64,000 nt of DNA from Bifidobacterium stellenboschense (GCF_000741785.1 NZ_JGZP01000012.1:62001-126000), one strand, 5' to 3'. Shown: positions 1-7,698, counted from the first letter of the stretch. A program made the numbers and translations. Notes: generated from the letters alone by a model not told the origin.

Positions 1-76
1 TTCCGCCGTCGATAAGACGTATCTGCTGGCGATGGCGCAGGACGACGGCCCGGCGTCCACGTCCGTCGTGGCGTAG
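1..76 (+). CDS. C-terminal end of an unidentified protein (truncated by window edge)
   Basis: The window opens inside a reading frame that runs to a TAG at 74-76 and gives about 24 residues ending in ASTSVVA. No domain can be recognised from so short a tail. The next small frame begins 3 bases after the stop in the same phase, so the TAG could also be an internal nonsense codon of a longer gene. The upstream sequence is needed to decide. Confidence 0.4.
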   Translation, partial: SAVDKTYLLAMAQDDGPASTSVVA

Positions 77-79
77 CGC

Positions 80-241
80 ATGGGCAAGAGCGTGAAATAC
101 GCGGGGCGATACCGCATGCGGCTCCTCGAAGTGCAGGTGATCGTGGATAAAGGGTACGGGAAAGTGGATTTCGCCATCCCCTATCTGCGCGAATATCTGC
201 GCGAGCACGCCGCCTTCATCCGCATGTCGCTGGAACGATGA
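80..241 (+). CDS. Possible small protein of 53 aa, or the tail of an interrupted gene
   Basis: An ATG at 80 opens 53 codons giving a basic, charged peptide with a YLREYLREHAAF helix-like stretch. No ribosome binding site precedes it, and it lies in the same phase as the fragment ending at 76. It may therefore be the continuation of that gene past a TAG rather than an independent gene. I do not recognise a family. Confidence 0.3.
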   Translation: MGKSVKYAGRYRMRLLEVQVIVDKGYGKVDFAIPYLREYLREHAAFIRMSLER

Positions 242-290
242 CGGCGGCACGTGCGCGACCGGCCGTCCGTGGACGGGTAGACTGGGGGCC

Positions 291-947
291 ATGCAACAGC
301 TCAGTGTCGTGATCTCCGGCTTCGACCATTATGACGACGTGCGCGTCAACCCCTCCTACGAGGTGCCGAAACTGCTCGCCGAACGCGGCGTCGACGGGCT
401 CGACGACGTGGACCTCACCATCCGCGCGGTGAGCCTGCCCGTCAGCTTCGCCAAGGCATGGCCCACGCTGCTCGGCGCCATCGAGGAGGCGAAGCCGAAC
501 ATCGTCATCGCCACCGGGCTCAAGCACACGGCGCGCGGCGTGATGCTGGAACGGTGCGCCACGAACCTCATGGACGCCGCCAAGCCGGACGCCGACAACG
601 TGGCGCCGCGACGCGCGCCGATCGACCCGGACGGCCCCGCCGCCTACTGGACGCGTCTGCCGCTGCGTGCGATCATCGCCGATTTCGCGCATGACGGCAT
701 TCCCGCCACCCTGAGCTCGGACGCGGGCACGTTCGTCTGCAACTCGCTGTTCTACAACCTGCTCAACTGGGCACACGGCCAGGAGCGCGTGCTCGCCGGA
801 TTCGTGAGCTTCCCGCTCGTCAACGAGTCGCCGCACCCGCAGCATGGTCTGCCGCTGCGCCAGCTCGTCTCGGCCGGCGGCGACGTGGTGCGCGAGACGG
901 TGCGCTACTACCGTCGTCCCAGCTCGAAGGAGATCCTCATCGCGTGA
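291..947 (+). CDS. pcp: Pyrrolidone-carboxylate peptidase family protein (peptidase C15)
   Basis: The 218-residue product has the length of pyroglutamyl peptidase I, a cytosolic cysteine peptidase that removes N-terminal pyroglutamate. The N-terminal VVISGFDHY...VNPSYE block, the LERCATN block with the expected catalytic Glu87, and the AGTFVCNSLFY block with nucleophile Cys150 are all present. The family's third residue, the His of a GFIHVP-like motif, is replaced: the segment reads GFVSFPL, with Ser173 at that place. Histidines 182 and 185 lie close by and might substitute, so activity is uncertain. The gene stands alone. Family assignment is firm; activity on pyroglutamyl substrates is inference. 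Confidence 0.8.
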   Translation: MQQLSVVISGFDHYDDVRVNPSYEVPKLLAERGVDGLDDVDLTIRAVSLPVSFAKAWPTLLGAIEEAKPNIVIATGLKHTARGVMLERCATNLMDAAKPDADNVAPRRAPIDPDGPAAYWTRLPLRAIIADFAHDGIPATLSSDAGTFVCNSLFYNLLNWAHGQERVLAGFVSFPLVNESPHPQHGLPLRQLVSAGGDVVRETVRYYRRPSSKEILIA

Positions 948-1092
948 CGCCGCGACGCGCCGACATCGAACAAAAGTGGGTAATGATGTGTGCATTGCGG
1001 GCGCGTCCGGCCCGTTTCCGGCCGTGATGGGATACGATTTTGCTCGATATGCCCGCATAGGGCGCATTATGGGTAGAGCGATGTGATGGAGC

Positions 1093-1099
1093 CGAAAGG
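1093..1099 (+). promoter_or_regulatory. Ribosome binding site of the DivIVA-like gene
   Basis: GAAAGGA lies 6 bases before the ATG at 1106. It fixes the start so that the product begins MDQFPIVLRGY, the expected N-terminus of the DivIVA family. Confidence 0.7.
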
Positions 1100-1105
1100 A
1101 CAGAC

Positions 1106-2542
1106 ATGGATCAGTTCCCGATCGTGTTGAGGGGTTACGACAAAGACAAGGTCGACGAGGCCTTCGCCGCCGCGCAGGAGCGCGTGCGTCAGGCGCAGCG
1201 CACGCTCGCCGGCATGCGCGAGCAGATCGCGGCCGGCGACGACCGCATCCTGCAGCTGCAGGCGCAGCTGGAGGAGGAGAAGAAGCGCAAGCCCGCCAAC
1301 AACAGCTTCGCCTCGCTTGGCGCCAACGCCCAGCAGATGCTCGCCTCCGCCGAACAGACCAGCTCCGAGCTGCTCGAACGCGCCAAGGCCGACGCCGCCA
1401 CCACGCGCAAGGCCGCCCAGGCGCAGGCGCAGACGCTCATCAACAACGCCAAGCTCGACGCCCAGCACATCATCGACGACGCCAACCAGCGCGCCTCCTC
1501 CACTCTCGACCAGGCGAACAACGAGGCCGAGACCATCACCACCACCGCCCGCAACGACGCCGCCCAGCTGCGCGCCGAAACCGCGAAGAACGTGACCGAG
1601 CAGCGCCAGACCGTCGAACTCGAGCTCAGCAACTCCCGCGAGGAGCACAACAAGAAGCTCGCCTCCGAGCGCGCCGCGCAGGAGCGCGAGCTGTCCGACC
1701 TCAAGGCCACGGCCACCGCGCAGATCGCCGCCCAGCGCAAGAGCACCAACGAGGAGCTCTCCCGCCTCAAGTCCGAAGCGAACGACCAGATCGAGGCCGC
1801 GCTCGCCGAGGCGAACAAGAAGCTCGCCGACGTGCGCGAGCAGGTCTCCAAGATGATGACCGACGCCCAGCGCAAGGCCGGCGAGATCACCGACGAGGCC
1901 AAGTCGAAGGCTCAGGAGATCACCGACGACGCCGAAGTGCACCGCACCAAGACGATGAGCCAGGTGAACGCCGAGGTCCAGCAGATCCGCACCGACATCG
2001 CCGCCCAGCAGGAGGAGGCGACCAAGAAGGTCAGCGAGCTGCTCGACAATCTGGAGGAGCGTCGCACCGCCGCCAAGGCCGAGGCCGACAAGCTCGTCAG
2101 CCAGGCGAAGACCGTGCGCGAGGAGGCCGACTCCTACGCCGCGTCCAAGCGCGCCGATGCGGACGCCCAGGCCGCCGCGATCCTCAAGAAGGCGGGCGAG
2201 GACGCCGAAGCGCAGATCGAGGAGCGTCGCACCGCCGCGCAGGTCGAGCTCGACGGTCTCAAGAAGAACATCCACGAGCTGCAGCAGCGCGAGGCGCAGA
2301 TCACGCAGCGCGTCACCGAACTGCGTTCCATGTTCGCCAACGCGTTCTCCGGCTTCCTCGGCGATCCGGTCGCCGCGCCGGACGTGCCGGTGAAGAACGC
2401 CGTGCCCGCTCCGGAAGCCGCGCAGCCGGCCGACGGCGAGAACGCCGGCGACGGCAGCGCCGAGACCGGTGTCGAGACGGCGCCCGCCGCCGACGCGCAG
2501 CAGGCGCCCGCGCCGGTCCCGCAGCCCGACGACGCCGACTGA
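1106..2542 (+). CDS. DivIVA-like coiled-coil protein, possible division or polar-growth factor
   Basis: The 478-residue product begins with a DivIVA-type membrane-binding motif (FPIVLRGYDKDKVDEAF, residues 4-20). About 400 residues of almost uninterrupted coiled coil follow, rich in Ala, Glu, Lys and Gln. The tail from about 430 is Ala/Pro/Asp-rich and probably disordered. DivIVA/Wag31 proteins mark negatively curved membrane and direct polar growth and septation in actinobacteria. This protein is much longer than a typical DivIVA and is not in a cell-wall cluster, so it may be a second, specialised family member. It is monocistronic, with its own ribosome binding site and a strong terminator after it. 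Confidence 0.75.
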   Translation: MDQFPIVLRGYDKDKVDEAFAAAQERVRQAQRTLAGMREQIAAGDDRILQLQAQLEEEKKRKPANNSFASLGANAQQMLASAEQTSSELLERAKADAATTRKAAQAQAQTLINNAKLDAQHIIDDANQRASSTLDQANNEAETITTTARNDAAQLRAETAKNVTEQRQTVELELSNSREEHNKKLASERAAQERELSDLKATATAQIAAQRKSTNEELSRLKSEANDQIEAALAEANKKLADVREQVSKMMTDAQRKAGEITDEAKSKAQEITDDAEVHRTKTMSQVNAEVQQIRTDIAAQQEEATKKVSELLDNLEERRTAAKAEADKLVSQAKTVREEADSYAASKRADADAQAAAILKKAGEDAEAQIEERRTAAQVELDGLKKNIHELQQREAQITQRVTELRSMFANAFSGFLGDPVAAPDVPVKNAVPAPEAAQPADGENAGDGSAETGVETAPAADAQQAPAPVPQPDDAD

Positions 2543-2573
2543 GACCGACCGACGGCCGTGCCGCAACGGCGCC

Positions 2574-2626
2574 ACGACGCCCGTCTTCCGCACGTATACG
2601 CGCGGAAGACGGGCGTCGTCGTTTTT
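2574..2626 (+). terminator. Rho-independent terminator after the DivIVA-like gene
   Basis: A perfect 18-bp stem (2574-2591 with 2602-2619), a 10-base loop and a T run at 2622-2626 form a classical intrinsic terminator 30 bases after the stop. Confidence 0.9.
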
Positions 2627-2745
2627 CGAGCGCGTCGCGTCCACCATGCGGAACGCCGCTTGCGCGGTTCCGCCACGGCGCGGCGGCGAGTAAGCTGGTT
2701 CCGGTTGTTATCCGCCCACAAGGAGACCTAAGGAGATAATCGGAT

Positions 2746-4098
2746 ATGACTGAACTGCAGCCGTTGAGCAACGACGCGTTGACCGTCCTGCGCGAGGATT
2801 TCGACGATGACGGCACCAACCGTATGGCGATGAACGCGGTGACCGCCGCCGGCATCGACACCGTCGCGAAGAACTATGACCGCGCACGCCTGCTGCAGCG
2901 CCGCTTCTCCACCGTCGTGGACAACGGCGAAGCCACCCACCAGGACCGTTCCGGCCGTTGCTGGCTGTTCAGCTCCCTGAACGTGGCGCGTTTCGTGGCG
3001 AAGAAGAACCTGAACGTCAAGGAGTTCGAGTTCTCCCAGAACTACGCCATGTACTACGACAAGCTCGAGCGCATCAACTACTTCCTGCAGGACGTGGCCG
3101 CCCTCGTGCGCGCCGGCGAGCCCGCCGACTCCCGTCTCGTCCAGCACCTGCTCGCCGACGTGATGGGCGACGGCGGCCAGTGGACGATGGCGATGAACGT
3201 GTACAAGAAGTACGGCGCCGTGCCGAAGGACCTCTACCCGGAGACCGCTTCCTCGAAGAACACCGGCGCGATGAACACGCAGCTGCGCCACATGCTGCAC
3301 ACCGCCGTCGCCCGCATGTTCGCCGCGTTCGCAGCCGGCGACGATGCGACGATCGACGAGATCGTCACCGAGGCGCGCGCCGCCGGCCACCGCATCCTCA
3401 CCATCCACCTCGGCGAGCCGCCGGTCTCCTTCGACTGGGAGTGGACCGACGCGGACGGCGAGTTCCACCGCGACGGCGAGATCACGCCGCAGGAGTTCTG
3501 GAAGAAGTACGTGGGCTCCGCCGATCTGGAAAGCTACGTCTGCCTCGTCGACGATCCGCGCAAGGAGCATCCGAAGGGCCGCAAGATCGCCATCGAGCAC
3601 CTCGGCAACGTGGCCGGCGGCGATGCCACCGAATACCTCAACGTGCCGAACCAGTTCATGAAGGACTGCGTGCGCAAGATCCTTGTCGAGCAGGGCATCC
3701 CGGTGTGGTTCGGCGCCGACTGCCACCCGTTCATGGACCGTGAGTCCGGCGCGTGGGCGACCGATCTGTTCGAGTACGGTTCGATCTACGACTTCGACTT
3801 CGATCTCGACAAGGAGGAGCGCGTGCGCTTCGCCGATTCCGCGATGAACCACGCGATGGCCTTCGCCGGCGTGGACGTCGCCGAGGATGGCACGACGACC
3901 CGCCGTTGGCGCGTCGAGAACTCCTGGGGTGCGAAGATCGCCGACAAGGGCTACTTCACGATGAGCGACGACTGGTTCACCGAGTACGTCTACGAGGTCG
4001 CCGTCCCCAAGGCGCTCCTGCCCGAGGAGTACCAGGCCGTCCTCGAAGAGCCCGCCATCTCCCTGCCCGCATGGGATCCGATGGGAGCTCTCGCCTGA
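2746..4098 (+). CDS. pepC: Aminopeptidase C (bleomycin hydrolase family, C1B)
   Basis: The 450-residue cytosolic cysteine aminopeptidase trims N-terminal residues from peptides, and homologues form hexameric barrels. The papain-like catalytic residues are all visible: Cys72 in SGRCWLF, His369 in NHAMAFAGV and Asn392 in VENSWG. The length equals that of lactic-acid-bacterial PepC. The ATG at 2746 is preceded by AAGGAG motifs near 2720 and 2730, of which the nearer is well spaced. The stop codon lies in the loop of a 12-bp hairpin, and a second terminator follows, so the gene is probably monocistronic. In bifidobacteria such peptidases support growth on peptides. Confidence 0.95.
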   Translation: MTELQPLSNDALTVLREDFDDDGTNRMAMNAVTAAGIDTVAKNYDRARLLQRRFSTVVDNGEATHQDRSGRCWLFSSLNVARFVAKKNLNVKEFEFSQNYAMYYDKLERINYFLQDVAALVRAGEPADSRLVQHLLADVMGDGGQWTMAMNVYKKYGAVPKDLYPETASSKNTGAMNTQLRHMLHTAVARMFAAFAAGDDATIDEIVTEARAAGHRILTIHLGEPPVSFDWEWTDADGEFHRDGEITPQEFWKKYVGSADLESYVCLVDDPRKEHPKGRKIAIEHLGNVAGGDATEYLNVPNQFMKDCVRKILVEQGIPVWFGADCHPFMDRESGAWATDLFEYGSIYDFDFDLDKEERVRFADSAMNHAMAFAGVDVAEDGTTTRRWRVENSWGAKIADKGYFTMSDDWFTEYVYEVAVPKALLPEEYQAVLEEPAISLPAWDPMGALA

Positions 4099-4112
4099 AA
4101 GGCGAGAGCTCC
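4084..4112 (+). terminator. Hairpin enclosing the pepC stop codon
   Basis: The last codons of pepC form a perfect 12-bp inverted repeat (4084-4095 with 4101-4112). The 5-base loop TGAAA contains the stop. No T run follows directly, so it may act in mRNA 3'-end stability rather than termination. Confidence 0.65.
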
Positions 4113-4113
4113 T

Positions 4114-4163
4114 GAGCCGCCGAACCGTTAAGCGGGCAACCCGGTGGGTTGTCCGTAGGTTCG
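4114..4163 (-). repeat. Family A intergenic repeat, minus-strand copy
   Basis: Read on the minus strand, this has CCTAC, then a 9-bp stem (4134-4142 with 4146-4154) with the 3-base loop ACC, then a partly degraded trailing hairpin. The same order occurs in the three tandem units at 9997-10298 and in the copy at 62588-62633. It is a dispersed structured repeat between pepC and the first DAHP synthase gene. Confidence 0.7.
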
Positions 4164-4168
4164 GTGAG

Positions 4169-4210
4169 CGGCCGGCCGTTCCACGAAACGGCCGGCCGGT
4201 TTCGTATTTC
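4169..4210 (+). terminator. Rho-independent terminator downstream of pepC
   Basis: A 12-bp GC stem (4169-4180 with 4187-4198), a 6-base loop and a T-rich tail after 4199 form an intrinsic terminator between pepC and the DAHP synthase gene. Confidence 0.8.
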
Positions 4211-4223
4211 GGGCGCCGGCCAC

Positions 4224-4295
4224 TACAGTGAAGTGGTTGCCGCACGGTGCGGCGCATATCGCATGTCGCATGCATGTCGCATGCGCAGCGCATGC
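4224..4295 (+). promoter_or_regulatory. Putative promoter and CGCATG repeats upstream of the first DAHP synthase
   Basis: TACAGT at 4224-4229 could be a -10 box. Downstream, CGCATG occurs at 4260, 4267, 4278 and 4289; the last three starts are 11 bases apart, about one helical turn. A palindrome of two 8-base arms around one base spans 4279-4295. Phased repeats with a palindrome suggest an operator or structured leader. Assignment to a regulator is not possible from sequence alone. Confidence 0.45.
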
Positions 4296-4332
4296 ATATC
4301 GAATGACTCATGGTCAAGAAAGGAGAGTCGGC

Positions 4333-5466
4333 ATGGCAGCACTTCGTGGTCCGGACAGTTCCGAGGACGCGCGTCGTTTGGGGGAGCAGGCCGTCTTTCC
4401 CGAGACCGTCGACGTCAACATCCGCCAGCTCGACCCGATTCCGGCGCCGCGCGCGTTCCTGAGGGAACTGCCGCTCACCGATGAGATGAGCGAACTGGTG
4501 CTCACCTCCCGTCAGGAGATCCGCAACGTCCTGCACGGTCGCGACGACCGTCTGCTCGTCATCGTCGGCCCGTGCTCGATCCACGATCCGAAGGCGGCGC
4601 ACGAGTACGCGACGAAGCTCGCCGCCGTGAACCGCGAGCTCAACGACCGGCTGCTCATCGTCATGCGCGTGTACTTCGAGAAGCCGCGCACCACGATTGG
4701 TTGGAAGGGCCTCATCAACGATCCGGACCTCGACGGACGCTTCAACATCCGCAAGGGCATGTGGTTGGCGCGCAAGGTGCTGTCCGACGTGCTCGAACTC
4801 GGGCTGCCCACCGCGACCGAATGGCTCGACCCGATCACCCCGCAGTACATCTGCGATCTCATCAGCTGGGGTGCGATCGGCGCGCGCAACACCGAAAGCC
4901 AGGTGCACCGCGAGCTCGCGAGCGGTCTGTCGATGCCGGTGGGCTTCAAGAACGCGACCGACGGTTCGATCAAGCCGGCCGCCGACTCCTGCTATGCCGC
5001 CGCGTTCGAGCATCATTTCCTGTCCATCAATCTGGACGGCCGCGTCATCTCCGCGGAGACGAAGGGCAATCCCGACTGCCATCTCGTGCTGCGTGGCTCC
5101 AACCATGGCCCGAACTATGACAAGGCGTCGGTCGCGCAGGCCCTCGAAGACCTCAGGAAGTCGAAGGCGTCCGGTCCGAGCGAGCATGGTCTCATCATCG
5201 ACGCGGCGCACGGCAACTGCGGCAAGGACGAGGTGCGCGAGGCCGAGGTCGTCGAGGAGATCGCGCAGCGCGTCGCCGAAGGCGAGCCGGGCATTCTCGG
5301 CGTGATGATGGAGAGCTTCCTTGTCGCCGGCCATCAGAAGCCGGCCCCGCTCGACCAGCTCGTCTACGGCCAGTCGGTCACCGACTCGTGCGTGCCGTGG
5401 GACCGCACCGAGGAGCTGCTGCACACGCTCGCCGACGCGGTCGCCGCCCGTCGCGCCTCCCGCTGA
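4333..5466 (+). CDS. 3-deoxy-7-phosphoheptulonate (DAHP) synthase, class I, paralogue 1
   Basis: The 377-residue enzyme condenses phosphoenolpyruvate with erythrose 4-phosphate, the first step of the shikimate pathway. AroG/AroF/AroH-type motifs are present: GPCSIHD with the metal-binding Cys, EKPRTTIGWKGLINDP for phosphoenolpyruvate, GARNTESQVHR, the AAHGNC His, the MMESF Glu and a C-terminal TDSC Asp. The metal-ligand block reads DAAHGNC where the family usually has DCSH. The ATG at 4333 follows AGGAG with 7-base spacing; an earlier in-phase ATG at 4228 lacks support. A paralogue lies 55 bases downstream. Which isozyme answers to which amino acid cannot be read here. Confidence 0.93.
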   Translation: MAALRGPDSSEDARRLGEQAVFPETVDVNIRQLDPIPAPRAFLRELPLTDEMSELVLTSRQEIRNVLHGRDDRLLVIVGPCSIHDPKAAHEYATKLAAVNRELNDRLLIVMRVYFEKPRTTIGWKGLINDPDLDGRFNIRKGMWLARKVLSDVLELGLPTATEWLDPITPQYICDLISWGAIGARNTESQVHRELASGLSMPVGFKNATDGSIKPAADSCYAAAFEHHFLSINLDGRVISAETKGNPDCHLVLRGSNHGPNYDKASVAQALEDLRKSKASGPSEHGLIIDAAHGNCGKDEVREAEVVEEIAQRVAEGEPGILGVMMESFLVAGHQKPAPLDQLVYGQSVTDSCVPWDRTEELLHTLADAVAARRASR

Positions 5467-5521
5467 CGGTATCCGCTATCCTTGGGCACTGGATATGTGA
5501 GCCAAGGGAGAAGCGATCGTC

Positions 5522-6712
5522 ATGCAACAGCAGCAGCCACTCAACAAGCCGGAGGATCTCAAGGCCATCCGTGAGGCGATGGACGCGGGCAAGAACCCGC
5601 TCGTCGCCACGGATGTGCCGCGCTGGGAGGATCAGGTCGGCGTGAGCCGCATCGTGAACCGGCGTGTGCTGGAGTTCGAGGTGCTGCCCACCCCGGCCCA
5701 GGTGCTCGCCGACCTGCCGCTCAGCCCGGAGGCGCAGGAGATCGTCGCCTACTCGCGTGACGAGATCCGCGCCTGCCTGTACGGGCAGGACGATCGTCTG
5801 CTCGTCGTCGTTGGCCCGTGCTCGGTGCATGATCCTGCGGCGGCGCTCGACTACGCGCGTCGCCTTGCCAAGCTCAAGGACGAGCTCGACGGCGAACTGC
5901 TCATCGTCATGCGCGTCTACTTCGAGAAGCCGCGCACCACGGTCGGCTGGAAGGGTCTCATCAACGATCCGGACATCGACGGCTCGTGCAACATCCGCAA
6001 GGGCCTGCTGCTCGCCCGTCGCACGCTGCTCGGCGTGCTGGACGAGGGGCTCGCCGCCGCCACCGAGTTCCTCGAGCCGACCAGCCCGCAGTTCATCGCG
6101 GACGCGGTCAGCTGGGGTGCGATCGGCGCGCGCAACACCGAAAGCCAGGTGCACCGCCAGCTGGCGAGCGGCCTGTCGATGCCGATCGGCTTCAAGAACG
6201 CGACCGACGGTTCGGTCAAGGCGGCGTCCGACTCCTGCTTCGCGGCCGCGCAGCAGCACACGTTCTTCGGCATCGACCATCTGGGTCGTGCGGCCGTTGT
6301 CAAGACGCTCGGCAATCCGGACTGTCACGTCGTGCTGCGCGGCGCCAGCTCCGGCCCCAACTACTCGCGCGAGGACATCGCGGCGGCGTTGGAGACGATC
6401 CGCGGACGCATGCCCGCCGAGTCCGCGGCCGCGCACGGGCTCATCGTCGACTGCTCGCACGGCAACTCCGGCAAGGACGAGCACCGTCAGGCCGAGGTCG
6501 TGCGCGAGATCGCCGCGCGTATCGCCGCGGGGGAGCAGGGCATCACCGGCGTGATGATGGAAAGCTTCATCGAGGGCGGCAACCAGCCGGCGGCGCCGCT
6601 GAACCGGCTCGTCTACGGCAAGTCGATCACCGACAAGTGCCTGAGCTGGCCGGATACGGAATCCCTGCTGCGCGAACTCGCCGAGGCGGTCGCCACGCGA
6701 CGTTGGCGCTGA
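5522..6712 (+). CDS. 3-deoxy-7-phosphoheptulonate (DAHP) synthase, class I, paralogue 2
   Basis: The 396-residue product catalyses the same reaction as its upstream neighbour. It carries the same core motifs: GPCSVHD, the EKPRTTVGWKGLINDP loop, GARNTESQVHR, the normal DCSHGNSGKD block, MMESF and TDKC. Its N-terminus is about 20 residues longer and different, which is where feedback specificity is often set in this family. The 55-base gap has a possible -10 (TATCCT near 5476) and a 6-bp inverted repeat whose right arm runs into the AAGGGAG ribosome binding site. Independent expression or translational control is therefore possible. The pair probably arose by tandem duplication. Confidence 0.93.
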   Translation: MQQQQPLNKPEDLKAIREAMDAGKNPLVATDVPRWEDQVGVSRIVNRRVLEFEVLPTPAQVLADLPLSPEAQEIVAYSRDEIRACLYGQDDRLLVVVGPCSVHDPAAALDYARRLAKLKDELDGELLIVMRVYFEKPRTTVGWKGLINDPDIDGSCNIRKGLLLARRTLLGVLDEGLAAATEFLEPTSPQFIADAVSWGAIGARNTESQVHRQLASGLSMPIGFKNATDGSVKAASDSCFAAAQQHTFFGIDHLGRAAVVKTLGNPDCHVVLRGASSGPNYSREDIAAALETIRGRMPAESAAAHGLIVDCSHGNSGKDEHRQAEVVREIAARIAAGEQGITGVMMESFIEGGNQPAAPLNRLVYGKSITDKCLSWPDTESLLRELAEAVATRRWR

Positions 6713-6748
6713 CGCCGCGCCGGCACCGGTCCAACGTCTGACCATGAG

Positions 6749-6795
6749 CTCCCCTATGCTCGGTTGCGAAAACGAACGCATCGAACATAGGGGAG
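6749..6795 (+). promoter_or_regulatory. Inverted repeat that sequesters the mtnN ribosome binding site
   Basis: A perfect 10-bp inverted repeat (6749-6758 with 6786-6795) lies just upstream of mtnN. Its right arm is the AGGGGAG ribosome binding site, 7 bases before the ATG. The enclosed 27 bases contain further short complementary blocks. In mRNA this would hide the site. The left arm also contains TATGCT, a possible -10; if transcription starts after it, the palindrome would be a DNA operator instead. Confidence 0.5.
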
Positions 6796-6802
6796 ATTTC
6801 GT

Positions 6803-7552
6803 ATGACAGGCAAGCACACGGCACCCGCCACGACGGCATCCGCCACTAGGACCATCGCGATCATCGGCGCGCTGGACGAGGAGGTGGCACTCATCGCCGC
6901 CGCCCTCGACAACGTCGAGCACGACCACGCCGCCAGTCTCGACGTCACGCGTGGCACGATCGCCACGAACAAGGGCGAGGAGCTCGCCGTCGTCGCCACC
7001 GTGGGCGGCATGGGCCTCGTCGCCGCCGCCGCGACCACGCAGCATCTCATCAGCACATACGCACCCGACGCCGTGATCTTCTCCGGCATCGCCGGCAACC
7101 TCAACCGCGAACTGCACGTCAACGACGTCGTGCTCGGCGGCACGCTGCGCTTCCTCGACACCGACATGCGTCTCGTCGGCCAGTGGAAGCCCGGCATGCC
7201 CGACGCGCCCGTCACCGAATTCCACTCCGACGACCATCTGCTCCACATCGCCGACGAGGCGCTCGACGCTGCCGGCACCAAGCACATCACCGGCATCATC
7301 GCCTCCGGCAATTATTTCGTCGATTCCCCCGAGCAGGTGAGCCGCGTCATCCACGACACGGGTGCCGACGCCGTCGAGATGGAGGGCGCCGCGGTCGCGC
7401 AGGTCGCCGCACGCAACGACGTGCCCGCGCTTGTCATCCGCGCCCTGTCCGACAACGCGGACACCGACTACGAGGTGTTCAAGGAGTTCGACATCTCCGA
7501 GTACGCGGACACCGCCGCGCGCCTCGTCGTCGACATGCTGCACCGCATGTGA
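6803..7552 (+). CDS. mtnN: 5'-methylthioadenosine/S-adenosylhomocysteine nucleosidase
   Basis: The 249-residue cytosolic enzyme cleaves adenine from methylthioadenosine and S-adenosylhomocysteine, relieving product inhibition of methyltransferases and feeding methionine salvage and, where LuxS exists, AI-2. The IAIIGALDEEVALI block holds the acid Glu. SGIAGNL, VEMEGAAVAQVA for nucleoside binding and RALSDNADTD with the catalytic Asp are all present. About 15 residues precede the usual family N-terminus. Start ATG 6803 is set by AGGGGAG. The ribosome binding site sits in an inverted repeat, hinting at post-transcriptional control. Confidence 0.93.
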   Translation: MTGKHTAPATTASATRTIAIIGALDEEVALIAAALDNVEHDHAASLDVTRGTIATNKGEELAVVATVGGMGLVAAAATTQHLISTYAPDAVIFSGIAGNLNRELHVNDVVLGGTLRFLDTDMRLVGQWKPGMPDAPVTEFHSDDHLLHIADEALDAAGTKHITGIIASGNYFVDSPEQVSRVIHDTGADAVEMEGAAVAQVAARNDVPALVIRALSDNADTDYEVFKEFDISEYADTAARLVVDMLHRM

Positions 7553-7698
7553 GGCGTGTGGCGCGTGCGATGCCGGGATAGCACGCGCGCGGCCGCCACG
7601 TGCCACCGTGCCACGTGCTGCGCGTCGTGCGTGCCACGCATGGGCAGCCACGTCACGTGCCGCGCGATTGCCTCGCGTCGCGCACGCCTCGCGCCGAC
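7553..7698. other. Intergenic stretch with a hairpin and three CACGTG palindromes
   Basis: An 8-bp GC inverted repeat (7561-7568 with 7581-7588) follows mtnN and may terminate it, though no T run is present. CACGTG occurs at 7597, 7612 and 7654 within many overlapping GTGCCAC words. No coding frame or RNA gene was recognised. Confidence 0.4.

Noticed and set aside
1067..2647. Long minus-strand frame opposite the DivIVA-like gene
   Set aside because: It is a mirror of a GC-biased coding strand. Its product is Leu/Gly/Val-rich with no domain, whereas the plus strand encodes a clear coiled coil with a family motif.
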